From positions 124,001 through 188,000 of the forward strand of contig NZ_SNYL01000004.1 of NCBI RefSeq assembly GCF_004363315.1: a DNA stretch of 64,000 nt. The letters are read 5' to 3'. The stretch is from Tepidicella xavieri. Its GTDB lineage: Bacteria; Pseudomonadota; Gammaproteobacteria; Burkholderiales; Burkholderiaceae_C. The translations under genes and the position numbers were made by a program. Positions 35,935 through 46,105 of the stretch are shown piece after piece. The first letter of the stretch is position 1, and each line of letters opens with the position of its first letter. The notes beneath the pieces were generated by a model. The model had not been told where the DNA came from and ran no database searches. It saw only the letters and a program-made list of their open reading frames with translations.

Positions 35935-36612
35935 ATGCACATTGAACCTGGAGTGGTAGAAGGCAGCAAGATGATTTTGGGGTATGCCACAGGCACAGGG
36001 GCTGTGGCGTGGGGTGTCAAGCTGGCATGGGATATGTTGCGCCAGGAAGGCGCTTTGCCCTTGGTGTTGCGATCTTTGTTGACCACTTTGTTGGTGTTTG
36101 GCTTTTTTGAGGTGTTGCCCACCAAGCCTGTCGGGGTGTCGGAGGTGCATTTGATTCTCGGCACCACGCTGCTATTGCTCTTTGGCGTTGCGCCAGCAGC
36201 CATCGGCTTGGCGGCCGGACTGCTGATCCAAGGCTTGTTTTTTGCCCCCACCGATCTGCCGCAATATGGCATGAACGTTACCACGTTGTTGGTGCCGCTG
36301 TATGCCACTGCGGCGCTGGCGCGGCGCGTCATTCCGCAGCAGGTGGCTTATGTGGATATTCGTTACGCGCAGGCCTTCAAGTTGTCCTTGGCCTATCAGG
36401 GAGGTATCGTCGCTTGGGTCGCGTTTTGGGCCCTCTATGGGCATGGCGTCGAGGCCGATAACCTGGCCAATATCGGCGCTTTCGGGGCAGCGTACGTCGT
36501 GGTGATCGTCGCTGAGCCCTTGATCGATTTGGCTGTGCTGGCTCTGGCCAAGTTGCTGCATGGCTTGAAGAACAGTGTGGCCGTGCAGCGTCGCCTCTAC
36601 CATGTCGGCTGA
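35935..36612 (+). CDS. cbiM: Cobalt/nickel ECF-type transporter substrate-capture protein CbiM
   Basis: A 225-residue membrane protein starting MHIEPGVV. The His at position 2 is the N-terminal metal ligand typical of CbiM, the substrate-binding component of energy-coupling-factor cobalt importers. Six or so hydrophobic segments follow. A strong AAGGAGGAG ribosome site precedes it. The usual partners CbiN, CbiQ and CbiO are not in the window, so this is an orphan S component. The gene is in the operon between B12 uptake and corrin-ring genes, so it should supply cobalt. It overlaps cobA by 11 bases. Confidence 0.88.
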   Translation: MHIEPGVVEGSKMILGYATGTGAVAWGVKLAWDMLRQEGALPLVLRSLLTTLLVFGFFEVLPTKPVGVSEVHLILGTTLLLLFGVAPAAIGLAAGLLIQGLFFAPTDLPQYGMNVTTLLVPLYATAALARRVIPQQVAYVDIRYAQAFKLSLAYQGGIVAWVAFWALYGHGVEADNLANIGAFGAAYVVVIVAEPLIDLAVLALAKLLHGLKNSVAVQRRLYHVG

Positions 36613-37390
36613 AGCCCAGGCTGCAGCGGCTTCGGGCTGGGTGTCCATCGTCGGAGCTGGTCCGGGGCCGCTGGACTTGATGACGCTGCGGGCCCTGGAC
36701 CGGCTGCGCCGGGCTCAGGTGGTGATCCACGACCGCCTGATCGGGCCTGATATCTTGGCCCAGATTCCTGCGCAGGCGCTGCGCTTGGATGTGGGCAAGG
36801 CGCGCGGGAGGCACACCGTGCCACAACAAGACATTCACGCGCTGATGGTGGCCCACGCTCGCGCAGGCCGGCGCGTCGTGCGCCTCAAGGGTGGTGATCC
36901 GTTCATTTTTGGTCGGGGTGGCGAGGAAATGCAAGCGCTGCAGGCAGCTGCGGTGCCATTCGAGGTGGTGCCCGGCATCAGCGCTGCGCAAGGGTGCGGG
37001 GCTGCTGCCGGTATCGCGCTGACGCACCGGGAGCTGGCCAGCCAATGCGTGTTCCTTCCGGGCCATCTGGCCGGTATGGCTGCGGCTTACGATTGGAAGG
37101 CGCTGGCCCGCCCTGGGCAAACGCTGGTGTTTTACATGGGGGTGGAGCGGCTGGCGCTGATTGCCGAGGGTTTGGTCGCGAACGGTCTGCCGGCGGATAC
37201 GCCAGCGGCGTTGGTGATGGATGGCACGCGCCCTGGTCAGACTGTCTTGGCCTGGCCGCTACAAGAGCTCGTTCGACATGCTCCCCCTTATGGCCCGCAA
37301 CCGGGGTTGCTGATCATCGGACCGACGGTGGCGTTGAGTCCGCATTATCAGAAAGAGGCCATCTCCCGTTCGGTGGAGGCAGCGGCATGA
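36602..37390 (+). CDS. cobA: Uroporphyrinogen-III C-methyltransferase
   Basis: A 262-residue SAM-dependent methyltransferase that converts uroporphyrinogen III to precorrin-2, the entry to corrin and siroheme synthesis. Signatures are [36 protein letters not shown] and [10 protein letters not shown]. It is a stand-alone enzyme without the CysG dehydrogenase/chelatase domain, fitting the aerobic route. The ATG at 36602 was chosen over an upstream start because the N-terminus then matches the family; it overlaps the cbiM end, and its stop overlaps cobG (ATGA). Confidence 0.95.
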   Translation: MSAEAQAAAASGWVSIVGAGPGPLDLMTLRALDRLRRAQVVIHDRLIGPDILAQIPAQALRLDVGKARGRHTVPQQDIHALMVAHARAGRRVVRLKGGDPFIFGRGGEEMQALQAAAVPFEVVPGISAAQGCGAAAGIALTHRELASQCVFLPGHLAGMAAAYDWKALARPGQTLVFYMGVERLALIAEGLVANGLPADTPAALVMDGTRPGQTVLAWPLQELVRHAPPYGPQPGLLIIGPTVALSPHYQKEAISRSVEAAA

Positions 37391-38601
37391 TGATTGAGGT
37401 GGCCTCGTCTGCGGCGGCTGAGACGTCGGTCTCGCGGCGTGGCTGGTGTCCAGGCGCGTGGCGACCGATGCCATCCGGCGACGGTTGGGTGTTGCGCATT
37501 CGCGTGCCGCTGGGCAGGCTGTCACGCGAACAGGCCGAGGGGCTGGCAGCGCTGATGCGTGCGCATGGTCTTGGCGTGATCGAGTTGACTCAACGCGCGC
37601 ATTTGCAGTGGCGCGGGGTGCAGCCGGCGCAGCACGACACATTGTTGCGCGGCTTGTCTGAGTTGGGCTTGCTGGACGACAACGCCGAGCAGGAGGCGCG
37701 GCGCAATGTGTTGGTGCAGCCGTGGTGGCGCCCTGGAGATGCCACGCACAGCGTGGCGCGGTCTTTGCTCGATCGCTTGCGCCAACCGGGGGCGCCGACA
37801 CTGCCGCCCAAATTCGGTTTTGCGGTGGATTTGGGTGAAGCCCCCTGTTTGCGTGCAGCCAGCGCCGATGTGCGCATCGAGCCGCTGGATGATGAGCGCG
37901 TCGTGGTGCGAGCCGACGGCGCTTTACGCGGCGCGGCGGTGCCGCTGGCGCAGGCGGCCGACGAGGCATTGGCGCTGGCCGCCTGGTTTGCCGAGACGGC
38001 GCAGAGTCCGCAGGCGCCTCAGCGCATGGCGGCCAAAGTTGCAGCGGGGGGCTTGCCGCCGCGCTGGCAACACGTGCCGGCACCAGAGTCAGTCGGGGTG
38101 CGTTGGGGCAGTCATCCATGGATGCGGCAGACGCATGAGACGATGGCCTGGGTGGGTGCGCCGCTTGGCAGGCTGAGCGCGGCCGCATGGGCGCGTCTTG
38201 CCCGTTTGGCGCCTTTGCGTTTGACTCCGTGGCGCGCGGTGTTGCTAGAGACGCATCGGTGTGCGCCAGCAGATGAGGATTGGATCACTGATCCCGCTGA
38301 TCCTCGGTTGCGCGTAGCCGCATGCGTTGGTGCGCCAGGCTGTGCGCAAGCCCTGAGGCCGACGCTGCCTCTGGCCTTGTCGCTGGCGCCTCATGTGCCG
38401 TCTGGCGGCCGCTTGCATGTCAGCGGCTGCGCCAAGGGCTGCGCCCATCCAAGACCAGCCCCTGCTTTACGCGCAAGTGCCGATGGCTGGGACTGGATCG
38501 CGTACGGGCGTGCCGATGCCATGGCTGACGCCCATTTTCGCCACGATCACGAGCTGATCAAGGCCGTGCGTCACATGATTCCATGCTCCCTTCCCATTTA
38601 A
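37387..38601 (+). CDS. cobG: Precorrin-3B synthase
   Basis: A 404-residue member of the nitrite/sulfite reductase-like family with two ferredoxin-like half domains ([23 protein letters not shown], and a second one around residue 245). The C-terminal cysteines CVGAPGC and [12 protein letters not shown] are the ligands of the [4Fe-4S] cluster. CobG uses oxygen to hydroxylate precorrin-3A, the step that prepares ring contraction and defines the aerobic pathway. Two adjacent ATG codons are at 37387 and 37390. It overlaps cobA by 4 bases. Confidence 0.93.
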   Translation: MMIEVASSAAAETSVSRRGWCPGAWRPMPSGDGWVLRIRVPLGRLSREQAEGLAALMRAHGLGVIELTQRAHLQWRGVQPAQHDTLLRGLSELGLLDDNAEQEARRNVLVQPWWRPGDATHSVARSLLDRLRQPGAPTLPPKFGFAVDLGEAPCLRAASADVRIEPLDDERVVVRADGALRGAAVPLAQAADEALALAAWFAETAQSPQAPQRMAAKVAAGGLPPRWQHVPAPESVGVRWGSHPWMRQTHETMAWVGAPLGRLSAAAWARLARLAPLRLTPWRAVLLETHRCAPADEDWITDPADPRLRVAACVGAPGCAQALRPTLPLALSLAPHVPSGGRLHVSGCAKGCAHPRPAPALRASADGWDWIAYGRADAMADAHFRHDHELIKAVRHMIPCSLPI

Positions 38602-38618
38602 ACAAAGGAACTACACGC

Positions 38619-39275
38619 GTGCCAGGCATTCTTCGACCCGCTTCACGTATCCATTACGAACGCGATGGTGTTGCGATATATCGGCAATCGTTTGCCATCA
38701 TCCGCGCCGAGGCCGATTTGTCACGCTTCGATATCGATCAAGAGCCAGTGGTGGTGCGCATGATCCACGCTGCGGGCTTGGTGGAGCTGGCAGCGCAAGT
38801 GGCTTTTACCCCGGGATTCGTGGAAAAGGCTCGTGCGGCCTTGCGCTGTGGGGCCCCGATTCTGTGTGATGCACAGATGGTGGCCTCCGGCATCACCCGC
38901 CGGCGTTTGCCTGCGGCCAATCCCGTGTTATGCACCTTGAGCGATTCACGGGTGCCGGTGTTGGCGCATCAGCTGGGCACCACGCGCAGCGCCGCCGCGT
39001 TGGAGCTGTGGCGACCGCATCTGGCCGGGGCGGTGGTGGCGATTGGCAATGCGCCCACGGCGTTGTTTCACTTGCTAGAGATGTTGCAGGATCCGGTATG
39101 CCCACGCCCGGCTGCCATCATCGGATGCCCGGTGGGTTTCGTGGGCGCGGCGGAGTCGAAAGCCGCCCTGATGGATGAAGCGCCGGTGCCGGCCATGGTG
39201 GTGCATGGGCGCTTGGGCGGGTCGGCCATGACGGTGGCGGCCCTCAACGCCCTGGCCTGTGAGGAGGAGGTGTGA
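38619..39275 (+). CDS. cobH: Precorrin-8X methylmutase
   Basis: A CobH/CbiC enzyme that moves the C-11 methyl group to C-12, turning precorrin-8X into hydrogenobyrinic acid. Family features are YRQSFAIIRAEADL, VVRMIHAAGLVE, ILCDAQMVASGITRR and GCPVGFVGAAESK. GTG at 38619 (218 residues) is preferred because AAAGGAA lies at good distance; an in-frame ATG at 38583 would add 12 residues and overlap cobG, but has no ribosome site. It is followed directly by cobI, with GAGGAGGAGG inside its last codons serving that gene. Confidence 0.93.
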   Translation: MPGILRPASRIHYERDGVAIYRQSFAIIRAEADLSRFDIDQEPVVVRMIHAAGLVELAAQVAFTPGFVEKARAALRCGAPILCDAQMVASGITRRRLPAANPVLCTLSDSRVPVLAHQLGTTRSAAALELWRPHLAGAVVAIGNAPTALFHLLEMLQDPVCPRPAAIIGCPVGFVGAAESKAALMDEAPVPAMVVHGRLGGSAMTVAALNALACEEEV

Positions 39276-40015
39276 TGGGTCGGGTGATTGGCCTGGGCCT
39301 GGGCCCAGGGGATCCAGATCTCGTGACCGTGCGGGCGCAGCGCTGGCTGTCTCGGGCAGGGCAGGTGGCTTATTTTCGCAAGCGTGGCCAGCCTGGGCAG
39401 GCTCGGCGTATCGCGCAAGCATGGCTCGCGCCTCATGCGCAGGAGTACGCCATGGAGTATCCGGTCACCACAGAGCTGCCTGTCGACAGCCCCGACTACA
39501 ACGGATTGTTGGCGCGTTTCTATGACGATTGGGTCGAGCGATTAGAGGCGCTGGCCGAGCACGACGACGTGGTGGTGCTGTGCGAGGGCGACCCGTTTTT
39601 TTATGGGTCGTTCATGCATCTGTATGAACGGCTGCGCCGTCGCGGCCGAACGGCCTTGGAGGTGGTTCCAGGCATGCCGGGCATGGTTGGGTGCTGGTGG
39701 GCTTGTGGCCAGCCGATGACCTGGGGCGACGATGTGTTGACCGTCTTGATGGGGACTTTGCCAGAAGACGAATTGGTCCAGCACATGCAGCGTACCGACG
39801 CGCTGGTGGTGATGAAAATCGGCCGCCATCTGGGACGGGTGCGCCGCGCGTTGCAGCGCGCGGGATTGCTGGGGCGTGCCTGGTTGGTGCAATACGGCAC
39901 GATGGAGGCGCAGCGTGTTGCGCCGTTGAGCGAGATGGGGGAGGACGTCACTTGTCCATACTTCACCATCGTGCTGGTGCCGGGGCAGGGGCGTAGGCCG
40001 GAGATCATTCCATGA
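39275..40015 (+). CDS. cobI: Precorrin-2 C(20)-methyltransferase
   Basis: A 246-residue SAM-dependent methyltransferase that makes precorrin-3A from precorrin-2. Its signatures are VIGLGLGPGDPDLVTVRA, VVLCEGDPFFYGSFMHLYERL and the C-terminal ALVVMKIGRHLGRVR. The ATG shares a base with the cobH stop, and a very strong GAGGAGGAGG site lies 5-14 bases upstream. The stop overlaps cobJ (ATGA). Base composition changes visibly right after this gene. Confidence 0.94.
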   Translation: MGRVIGLGLGPGDPDLVTVRAQRWLSRAGQVAYFRKRGQPGQARRIAQAWLAPHAQEYAMEYPVTTELPVDSPDYNGLLARFYDDWVERLEALAEHDDVVVLCEGDPFFYGSFMHLYERLRRRGRTALEVVPGMPGMVGCWWACGQPMTWGDDVLTVLMGTLPEDELVQHMQRTDALVVMKIGRHLGRVRRALQRAGLLGRAWLVQYGTMEAQRVAPLSEMGEDVTCPYFTIVLVPGQGRRPEIIP

Positions 40016-40746
40016 TCGGCTGGCTCTGCGTAGCCGGCTTGGGGCCGGGGGATGCGGCGCTGATCACCCCGCAGGTGCAGCAGGCGCTGCAGGAGGCCAC
40101 CGACGTGCTGGGCTACGGCCCTTACTTGGCGCGCGTGCCGCGGCGTGCGGATCAAGCCCATCACGCCAGCGACAACCGCGAAGAGCTCGAGCGCGCGCGT
40201 CACGGGCTGCGGCTGGCGCAGGCAGGACGGCGGGCGGTGATCGTCTCCTCCGGCGACCCCGGGGTGTTTGCCATGGCCGCTGCGGTGTTCGAGGCCATGG
40301 AGGCCGAGCCGGCTTGGCAGCAGCTGGACGTGCGCGTGCTGCCCGGGGTGACGGCGATGCTGGCGGCAGCGGCCCGCCTGGGCGCGCCGCTGGGCCACGA
40401 CTTTTGCGCCATCAACCTGAGCGACAACCTCAAGCCGTGGGCGGTGATCGAGCGGCGGCTCGCGCTGGCGGTGCAGGCCGACCTGGCGCTGGCGCTCTAC
40501 AACCCGCGCTCGCGCAGCCGGCCGGAAGGGTTTGCCCGCGCGCTGGCGGTGCTGCGCCAGCACTGCGAGCCGCAGCGCTGGGTGGGGTTGGCGCGCGCGG
40601 TCTTCACGCCGCAGGAATCGGTGCAGCACCTGCCGCTCGTGCAAGTGCAGCCGGAGATGGCCGACATGCGCACGCTGGTCATCGTCGGCAGCCGCGCCAC
40701 GCGCACGGTGGGGCGCTACCTCTACACCCCGCGGAGGGGCGGCTGA
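40012..40746 (+). CDS. cobJ: Precorrin-3B C(17)-methyltransferase
   Basis: A 244-residue SAM-dependent methyltransferase that methylates C-17 and contracts the ring of precorrin-3B to give precorrin-4. Signatures are VAGLGPGDAALITPQVQQAL, DVLGYGPYL, VSSGDPGVFAMAAAVFE, GHDFCAINLSDNLKPW and ALYNPRSRSRP. It overlaps cobI by 4 bases. It ends 41 bases before the stop of cobK, which is on the opposite strand. Confidence 0.95.
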   Translation: MIGWLCVAGLGPGDAALITPQVQQALQEATDVLGYGPYLARVPRRADQAHHASDNREELERARHGLRLAQAGRRAVIVSSGDPGVFAMAAAVFEAMEAEPAWQQLDVRVLPGVTAMLAAAARLGAPLGHDFCAINLSDNLKPWAVIERRLALAVQADLALALYNPRSRSRPEGFARALAVLRQHCEPQRWVGLARAVFTPQESVQHLPLVQVQPEMADMRTLVIVGSRATRTVGRYLYTPRRGG

Positions 40747-40787
40747 TGCAGCGGGGCAGGGGATGTCGGAGGCTGCCTCGGCGCGGC

Positions 40788-41573
40788 TCAAACCGGTGGG
40801 GTGTCTGCGGGTGGGGCGGCGCTTGGGGTGTCGAGATCCTCGTGCGCGGGCAGCCCGAGCCATTGCAAGGCTTCGGCGACGGTCTCCGCAATGGGCCGCG
40901 GCGGCAGCGCGGGGCGCTCGATCAGCAGCACCGGCAGGCCCAGGGCGCGCGCGGCCAGCAGCTTGGCCTGGCCCCCGTGGCCGCCCGAGTTTTTGGCCAC
41001 CACCCACTCGATGCCATGGGCGCGCAACAACGACAGGTCGCCTTCCACCGTGTAGGGGCCGCGCTGCACCACCACCGCGCCGCGCTGCGGCGGCACCTCA
41101 AGCCCCGGCTCGACGACGCGCAGCAGATACCAGTGCGGCGTGCGCTGCAAGAACGGTTGCACGTGCTGGCGCCCGATGGCCAGAAAGACCCGGCTCGGCG
41201 TGGTGGGCAGCGCGTGCAAGGCGGCGTCGAGGTCGGGCACGCTGTGCCAGTGGTCGCTGGGGCCGGGACGCCACGGCGGGCGTTGCAACGCCAGCAGCGG
41301 CACGCCAGCCTGCGCGCAAGCTTCGACCGCATGGCGGCTCATCTGCGCGGCAAAAGGGTGCGTGGCGTCGATGACGTGCGTGATGCGCTGCTGGCGCAGA
41401 AAGTCCGCCAGCCCCTCGGGGCCGCCGAAGCCGCCCACGCGGGTCGGCAGCGGCTGCGCGATCGGCTGCGCCGTGCGTCCGGCATACGAAAAGATCGCTG
41501 CCACGCCCGCGCGCGCCAGCGCCTGCGCCAGCTGGGAAGCTTCGGTGGTGCCCCCAAGCAGGAGGACGTGCAT
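40788..41573 (-). CDS. cobK: Precorrin-6A reductase
   Basis: A 261-residue NADPH-dependent reductase that converts precorrin-6A to precorrin-6B. It starts [19 protein letters not shown] and carries HVIDATHPFAAQMSRHA and EWVVAKNSGGHGGQAKLLAA, all typical of CobK/CbiJ. It is the only gene of the B12 cluster on the minus strand. Its ATG and the ATG of cobL share the palindrome CATG at 41571-41574, so the two start codons overlap on opposite strands and no spacer for divergent promoters exists. No ribosome site is visible for cobK; its promoter would have to lie inside cobL. Confidence 0.94.
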   Translation of the reverse strand: MHVLLLGGTTEASQLAQALARAGVAAIFSYAGRTAQPIAQPLPTRVGGFGGPEGLADFLRQQRITHVIDATHPFAAQMSRHAVEACAQAGVPLLALQRPPWRPGPSDHWHSVPDLDAALHALPTTPSRVFLAIGRQHVQPFLQRTPHWYLLRVVEPGLEVPPQRGAVVVQRGPYTVEGDLSLLRAHGIEWVVAKNSGGHGGQAKLLAARALGLPVLLIERPALPPRPIAETVAEALQWLGLPAHEDLDTPSAAPPADTPPV

Positions 41574-42792
41574 GGCGGATGAGGCATGGTTGTCGATCAT
41601 CGGCATCGGTGAAGACGGCTTGGGCGGTTGCAGCGAGTCTAGCCGCCATTTGCTGGCGCGGGCCCGGCGCGTGTTCGGCGGTCCGCGCCATCTGGCGCTG
41701 GCCGGCATCGAACCCGAGCGCGCCGAGCCCTGGCCGGTGCCGTTCGACATCGGCCCGCTGCTGGCTTGGCGTGGGCAGCCGGTGGTGGCGCTGGTCTCGG
41801 GTGACCCATTCTGGTTTGGCGCGGGCAGCGTGCTGGCGCGCGCGTTGCCGCGTCAGGAGTGGCAGGCCATTCCCGCGCCCTCGACGTTCACCCTGGCCGC
41901 CAGCGCTTTGGGCTGGCCGCTGGAGGAGGTGCGCTGCTTAGGGCTGCACGCGCAGCCGCTGCGCACGCTGTGGCCGCACCTGGGACGGGGGCGGCGCTTG
42001 CTGTGCCTGCTGCGCGACGAGGCGGCGTTGCAGGCAGCGGTGGCGCTGCTGCGCGAAGAAGGCTTTGGCGTCAGCACCGCCTGGGCCCTGCAGCGGCTGG
42101 GCGGGCCGCAGCAGCGCATCGCGCGTTTTGCGATCCGGGACGGCGCTCCGGCCGGTTTGCAGGCGCCGCTGGCGCTGGCGCTCGATCTGCACGACGGCCC
42201 GCAGGGTCTGCCCGCCTGCGCGGGGTTGCCCGATGCGCTGTTCGAACACGACGGCCAGCTCACCAAAGCGCCGATGCGGGCGTTGACGCTGCAGGCGCTG
42301 GCACCGCGCCCCGGGCAGCGGCTGTGGGACTTGGGCGCGGGCAGCGGCTCGGTCAGCATCGAGTGGTGCCTGGCTGGCGGTGTGGCCGAGGCGGTGGAGC
42401 GCAACGCCGCGCGCGCCGAGCGCGTGCAGCGCAACGCCGAGCGCTTTGGGCTCACCCCGCGCCTGCGCGTCTGGTCAGGCGACGCCTTGGCGACGCTGGC
42501 GCAACTGCCCGAGCCGCAGGCGGTCTTCATCGGCGGCGGCATGGATGTGGCGCTGTGGCAGGCGCTGCGTCTGCGGTTGCCGGCGGGCTGCCGGGTCGTC
42601 GTCAACGCGGTGACCACCGCCACCCAAGCCTTGTTGGCGCAGCTGCACGAGCGTCACGGCGGCCAGCTGCGGCAGATCGCGCTGGCCGAAGCGCAGCCGC
42701 TTGGGCCGCAGCAGGGCTGGGTGCCGTGGCGGCCGCAGTGGCAATGGGTGTGGCAGGCGCCGCCTGTTGAAGTTGAAGGGAATACGGCATGA
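41572..42792 (+). CDS. cobL: Precorrin-6B C5,15-methyltransferase (decarboxylating)
   Basis: A 406-residue bifunctional enzyme: an N-terminal CobL/CbiE methyltransferase domain ([34 protein letters not shown]) and a C-terminal CbiT-like domain with the SAM-binding [17 protein letters not shown]. It methylates C-5 and C-15 and removes the acetate carboxyl at C-12, forming precorrin-8X. An AGGAGG ribosome site is 7 bases before the ATG. It overlaps cobM by 4 bases. Confidence 0.95.
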   Translation: MADEAWLSIIGIGEDGLGGCSESSRHLLARARRVFGGPRHLALAGIEPERAEPWPVPFDIGPLLAWRGQPVVALVSGDPFWFGAGSVLARALPRQEWQAIPAPSTFTLAASALGWPLEEVRCLGLHAQPLRTLWPHLGRGRRLLCLLRDEAALQAAVALLREEGFGVSTAWALQRLGGPQQRIARFAIRDGAPAGLQAPLALALDLHDGPQGLPACAGLPDALFEHDGQLTKAPMRALTLQALAPRPGQRLWDLGAGSGSVSIEWCLAGGVAEAVERNAARAERVQRNAERFGLTPRLRVWSGDALATLAQLPEPQAVFIGGGMDVALWQALRLRLPAGCRVVVNAVTTATQALLAQLHERHGGQLRQIALAEAQPLGPQQGWVPWRPQWQWVWQAPPVEVEGNTA

Positions 42793-43562
42793 CCGTGCAT
42801 TTCATCGGCGCCGGGCCCGGCGCCCCCGACCTGCTGACGCTGCGCGCGCGCGACCTGATCGCCCGCTGCCCGGTATGCCTGTATGCGGGCTCGCTGGTGC
42901 CGCCCCAGGTGCTGGCGCACTGCCCGCCGCAGGCGCGTCTGATCGACACCGCCCCGCTGTCGCTGGAGCAAATCCTGGAGGAAATCCGCGCCGCCCACGC
43001 TCGCGGGCAGGACGTGGCCCGGCTGCACTCGGGCGACCTGTCGGTGTGGTCGGCGCTGGCGGAGCAGCTGCGCGCGCTGAAGGCCGAGGGCATCCCTTAC
43101 ACGATCACGCCCGGCGTGCCCTCGTTTGCTGCCGCGGCAGCGGCCTTGGGCTGCGAGCTGACCTTGCCCGGCGGCAGCCAGACGGTGGTGCTGACCCGCG
43201 CCCACGGGCGCGCCACCCCGGTGCCCGAGCGCGAGCGCCTGGAGGTCTTGGCCGCCACCGGGGCCACGCTGGCCATCCACCTGAGCATCCATGTGCTGGA
43301 GCAAGTGGTGCAGACGCTGCTGCCGCACTACGGCGCCGACTGCCCTGCGGCGGTGGTCTGGCGCGCCAGTTGGCCCGATGAGCGCACCGTGCGCGCGCCG
43401 CTGGGCGAACTGGCGCAGGCCGCGCAAGGCGGGTTGGAGCGCACGGCGCTGATCCTGGTCGGGCGCAACCTGGCCCAAGACGGCTTTGGCCGCAGCCGCC
43501 TGTATGCGCCGGATTACGAGCGCCGCTACCGCCGGGCCGTGTCCGGGGAGGGCTCCGCATGA
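42789..43562 (+). CDS. cobM: Precorrin-4 C(11)-methyltransferase
   Basis: A 257-residue SAM-dependent methyltransferase forming precorrin-5. It begins [22 protein letters not shown] and has [37 protein letters not shown] and [12 protein letters not shown], the CobM/CbiF signature set. It overlaps cobL and cobF by 4 bases. Confidence 0.95.
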   Translation: MTVHFIGAGPGAPDLLTLRARDLIARCPVCLYAGSLVPPQVLAHCPPQARLIDTAPLSLEQILEEIRAAHARGQDVARLHSGDLSVWSALAEQLRALKAEGIPYTITPGVPSFAAAAAALGCELTLPGGSQTVVLTRAHGRATPVPERERLEVLAATGATLAIHLSIHVLEQVVQTLLPHYGADCPAAVVWRASWPDERTVRAPLGELAQAAQGGLERTALILVGRNLAQDGFGRSRLYAPDYERRYRRAVSGEGSA

Positions 43563-44368
43563 GCGCGCGCTGGCACCTGAGCCTCATCGGCATGGGCATG
43601 GGCAGTCCCGCGCACCTGACGCGCCAGGGTGAACAGGCGCTGCGCCGCTTGGAATTGCTGTTGCTGCCGGACAAAGGCGAAGACAAGGCTGAGCTGGCCT
43701 CGGCGCGGCTGCGCCTGCTGCAGGCGGTGCGCCCGGATTTCGACACCGACGCGGGCGGCGGCTTGCGCGTGGCGCGCTACGCCGTGCCAGCGCGCAACGG
43801 CGCCGATGCCGCCGACACGCCGCGCTACCTCGATGGCGTGCGGCACTGGCACGACGCGCTGGCCCGCGCTTGGGCGCAGGCGCTGCGCGACCAACTGCCG
43901 CACGGCGGGCGAGCGGGCGTGCTGATCTGGGGCGATCCGGCGCTGTTCGACAGCTCGATGCGCATCGCCCGGCGCGTGGCACGCGAGCTGCCGCTCGAGC
44001 TGGAGGTGGTGCCCGGCATCAGCGCGCTGCAGGCGCTGGCCGCCGCGCACGCCGTGCCGCTCAACGAGCTGGCCAGCCCGGTGCTGATCACCACCGGACG
44101 CCGGCTGCGCCAGCAGGGCTGCCCGCCTGACGTGCCGGCGCTGGCCGTCATGTTGGATGGTGGCACGGCGTTTGAGGCGCTGCCCGACCCGCACGCCTGG
44201 CACATCTGGTGGGGCGCTTACCTCGGGCTGCCACAGCAGACCTTGGACAGCGGCCCGCTGGTGCAAGCCGGCCCGCGCATCGCGCGCGCCCGCGCGGCCT
44301 TGCGGCAGGCGCACGGCTGGATCCTGGACATCTACCTGCTCAAGCGCTGCGGCGCCGACGACTACTGA
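43559..44368 (+). CDS. cobF: Precorrin-6A synthase (deacetylating)
   Basis: A 269-residue SAM-dependent methyltransferase that methylates C-1 and releases acetate to make precorrin-6A; this gene is specific to the aerobic pathway. It begins [22 protein letters not shown] and shows [42 protein letters not shown] and [13 protein letters not shown]. It overlaps cobM by 4 bases and is followed by a 28-base gap to cobO. Confidence 0.95.
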   Translation: MSARWHLSLIGMGMGSPAHLTRQGEQALRRLELLLLPDKGEDKAELASARLRLLQAVRPDFDTDAGGGLRVARYAVPARNGADAADTPRYLDGVRHWHDALARAWAQALRDQLPHGGRAGVLIWGDPALFDSSMRIARRVARELPLELEVVPGISALQALAAAHAVPLNELASPVLITTGRRLRQQGCPPDVPALAVMLDGGTAFEALPDPHAWHIWWGAYLGLPQQTLDSGPLVQAGPRIARARAALRQAHGWILDIYLLKRCGADDY

Positions 44369-44396
44369 CCCCCTACAACCTTTGGAGTTTCAACCG

Positions 44397-44966
44397 ATGG
44401 AACTGCTCGCCCCCCCGCTGCAGCGCGACACCCCCAAGCCGCAAGGCCCGCGCCGCGGCCTCATCATCGTGCACACCGGCCACGGCAAAGGCAAAAGCAC
44501 CGCGGCCTTCGGCCTGGCGCTGCGCGCGCACGGGCGCGGCAAGGCCGTCAAGATCTTCCAATTCATGAAAGTGCCCAGCGCCCGCTTTGGCGAGCACCGC
44601 GTGTTCGAGCAGCTCGGCATGCCGATCGAAGGGCTGGGGGATGGCTTCAGTTGGAAAAGCCGTGACCTGGAGCACTCCGCCGAGCTGGCGCGCCAAGGCT
44701 GGGCGCGCGCCGAGGCGGTGATCCGCGCTGGCCAACACTTCATGGTGGTGCTCGACGAAATCATGTACCCGCTGCGCTACGGCTGGATCCCGCTGCAGGC
44801 GGTGCTGGACGCGCTGCGCCAGCGCCCGCCCGAGATGACGGTGGTGCTGACCGGCCGCCACGCACCGCAGGAGCTCATCGACCTGGCCGACACCGTCACC
44901 GAAATGGTCAAGCACAAGCACCACTTTGACGCCGGCGTGCCGGCGCAGCGCGGCATCGAGGACTGA
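44397..44966 (+). CDS. cobO: Cob(I)yrinic acid a,c-diamide adenosyltransferase
   Basis: A 189-residue CobA/CobO/BtuR-type adenosyltransferase that adds the upper adenosyl ligand. The P-loop variant is VHTGHGKGKSTAAFG near residue 27, followed by KIFQFMK, VVLDEIMYPLRYGWI and TGRHAPQELIDLADTVTEM. A GGAG ribosome site lies about 10 bases before the ATG. A 37-base gap separates it from cobW. Confidence 0.95.
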   Translation: MELLAPPLQRDTPKPQGPRRGLIIVHTGHGKGKSTAAFGLALRAHGRGKAVKIFQFMKVPSARFGEHRVFEQLGMPIEGLGDGFSWKSRDLEHSAELARQGWARAEAVIRAGQHFMVVLDEIMYPLRYGWIPLQAVLDALRQRPPEMTVVLTGRHAPQELIDLADTVTEMVKHKHHFDAGVPAQRGIED

Positions 44967-45003
44967 TGCCCTTTGAAGCTTTTCTTTAACGACGTTTCAA
45001 GCC

Positions 45004-46068
<1,065 letters not shown>

Positions 46069-46105
46069 ACGCTTTCGTCGCGACTGCGTATTTGGTACAA
46101 AGACC

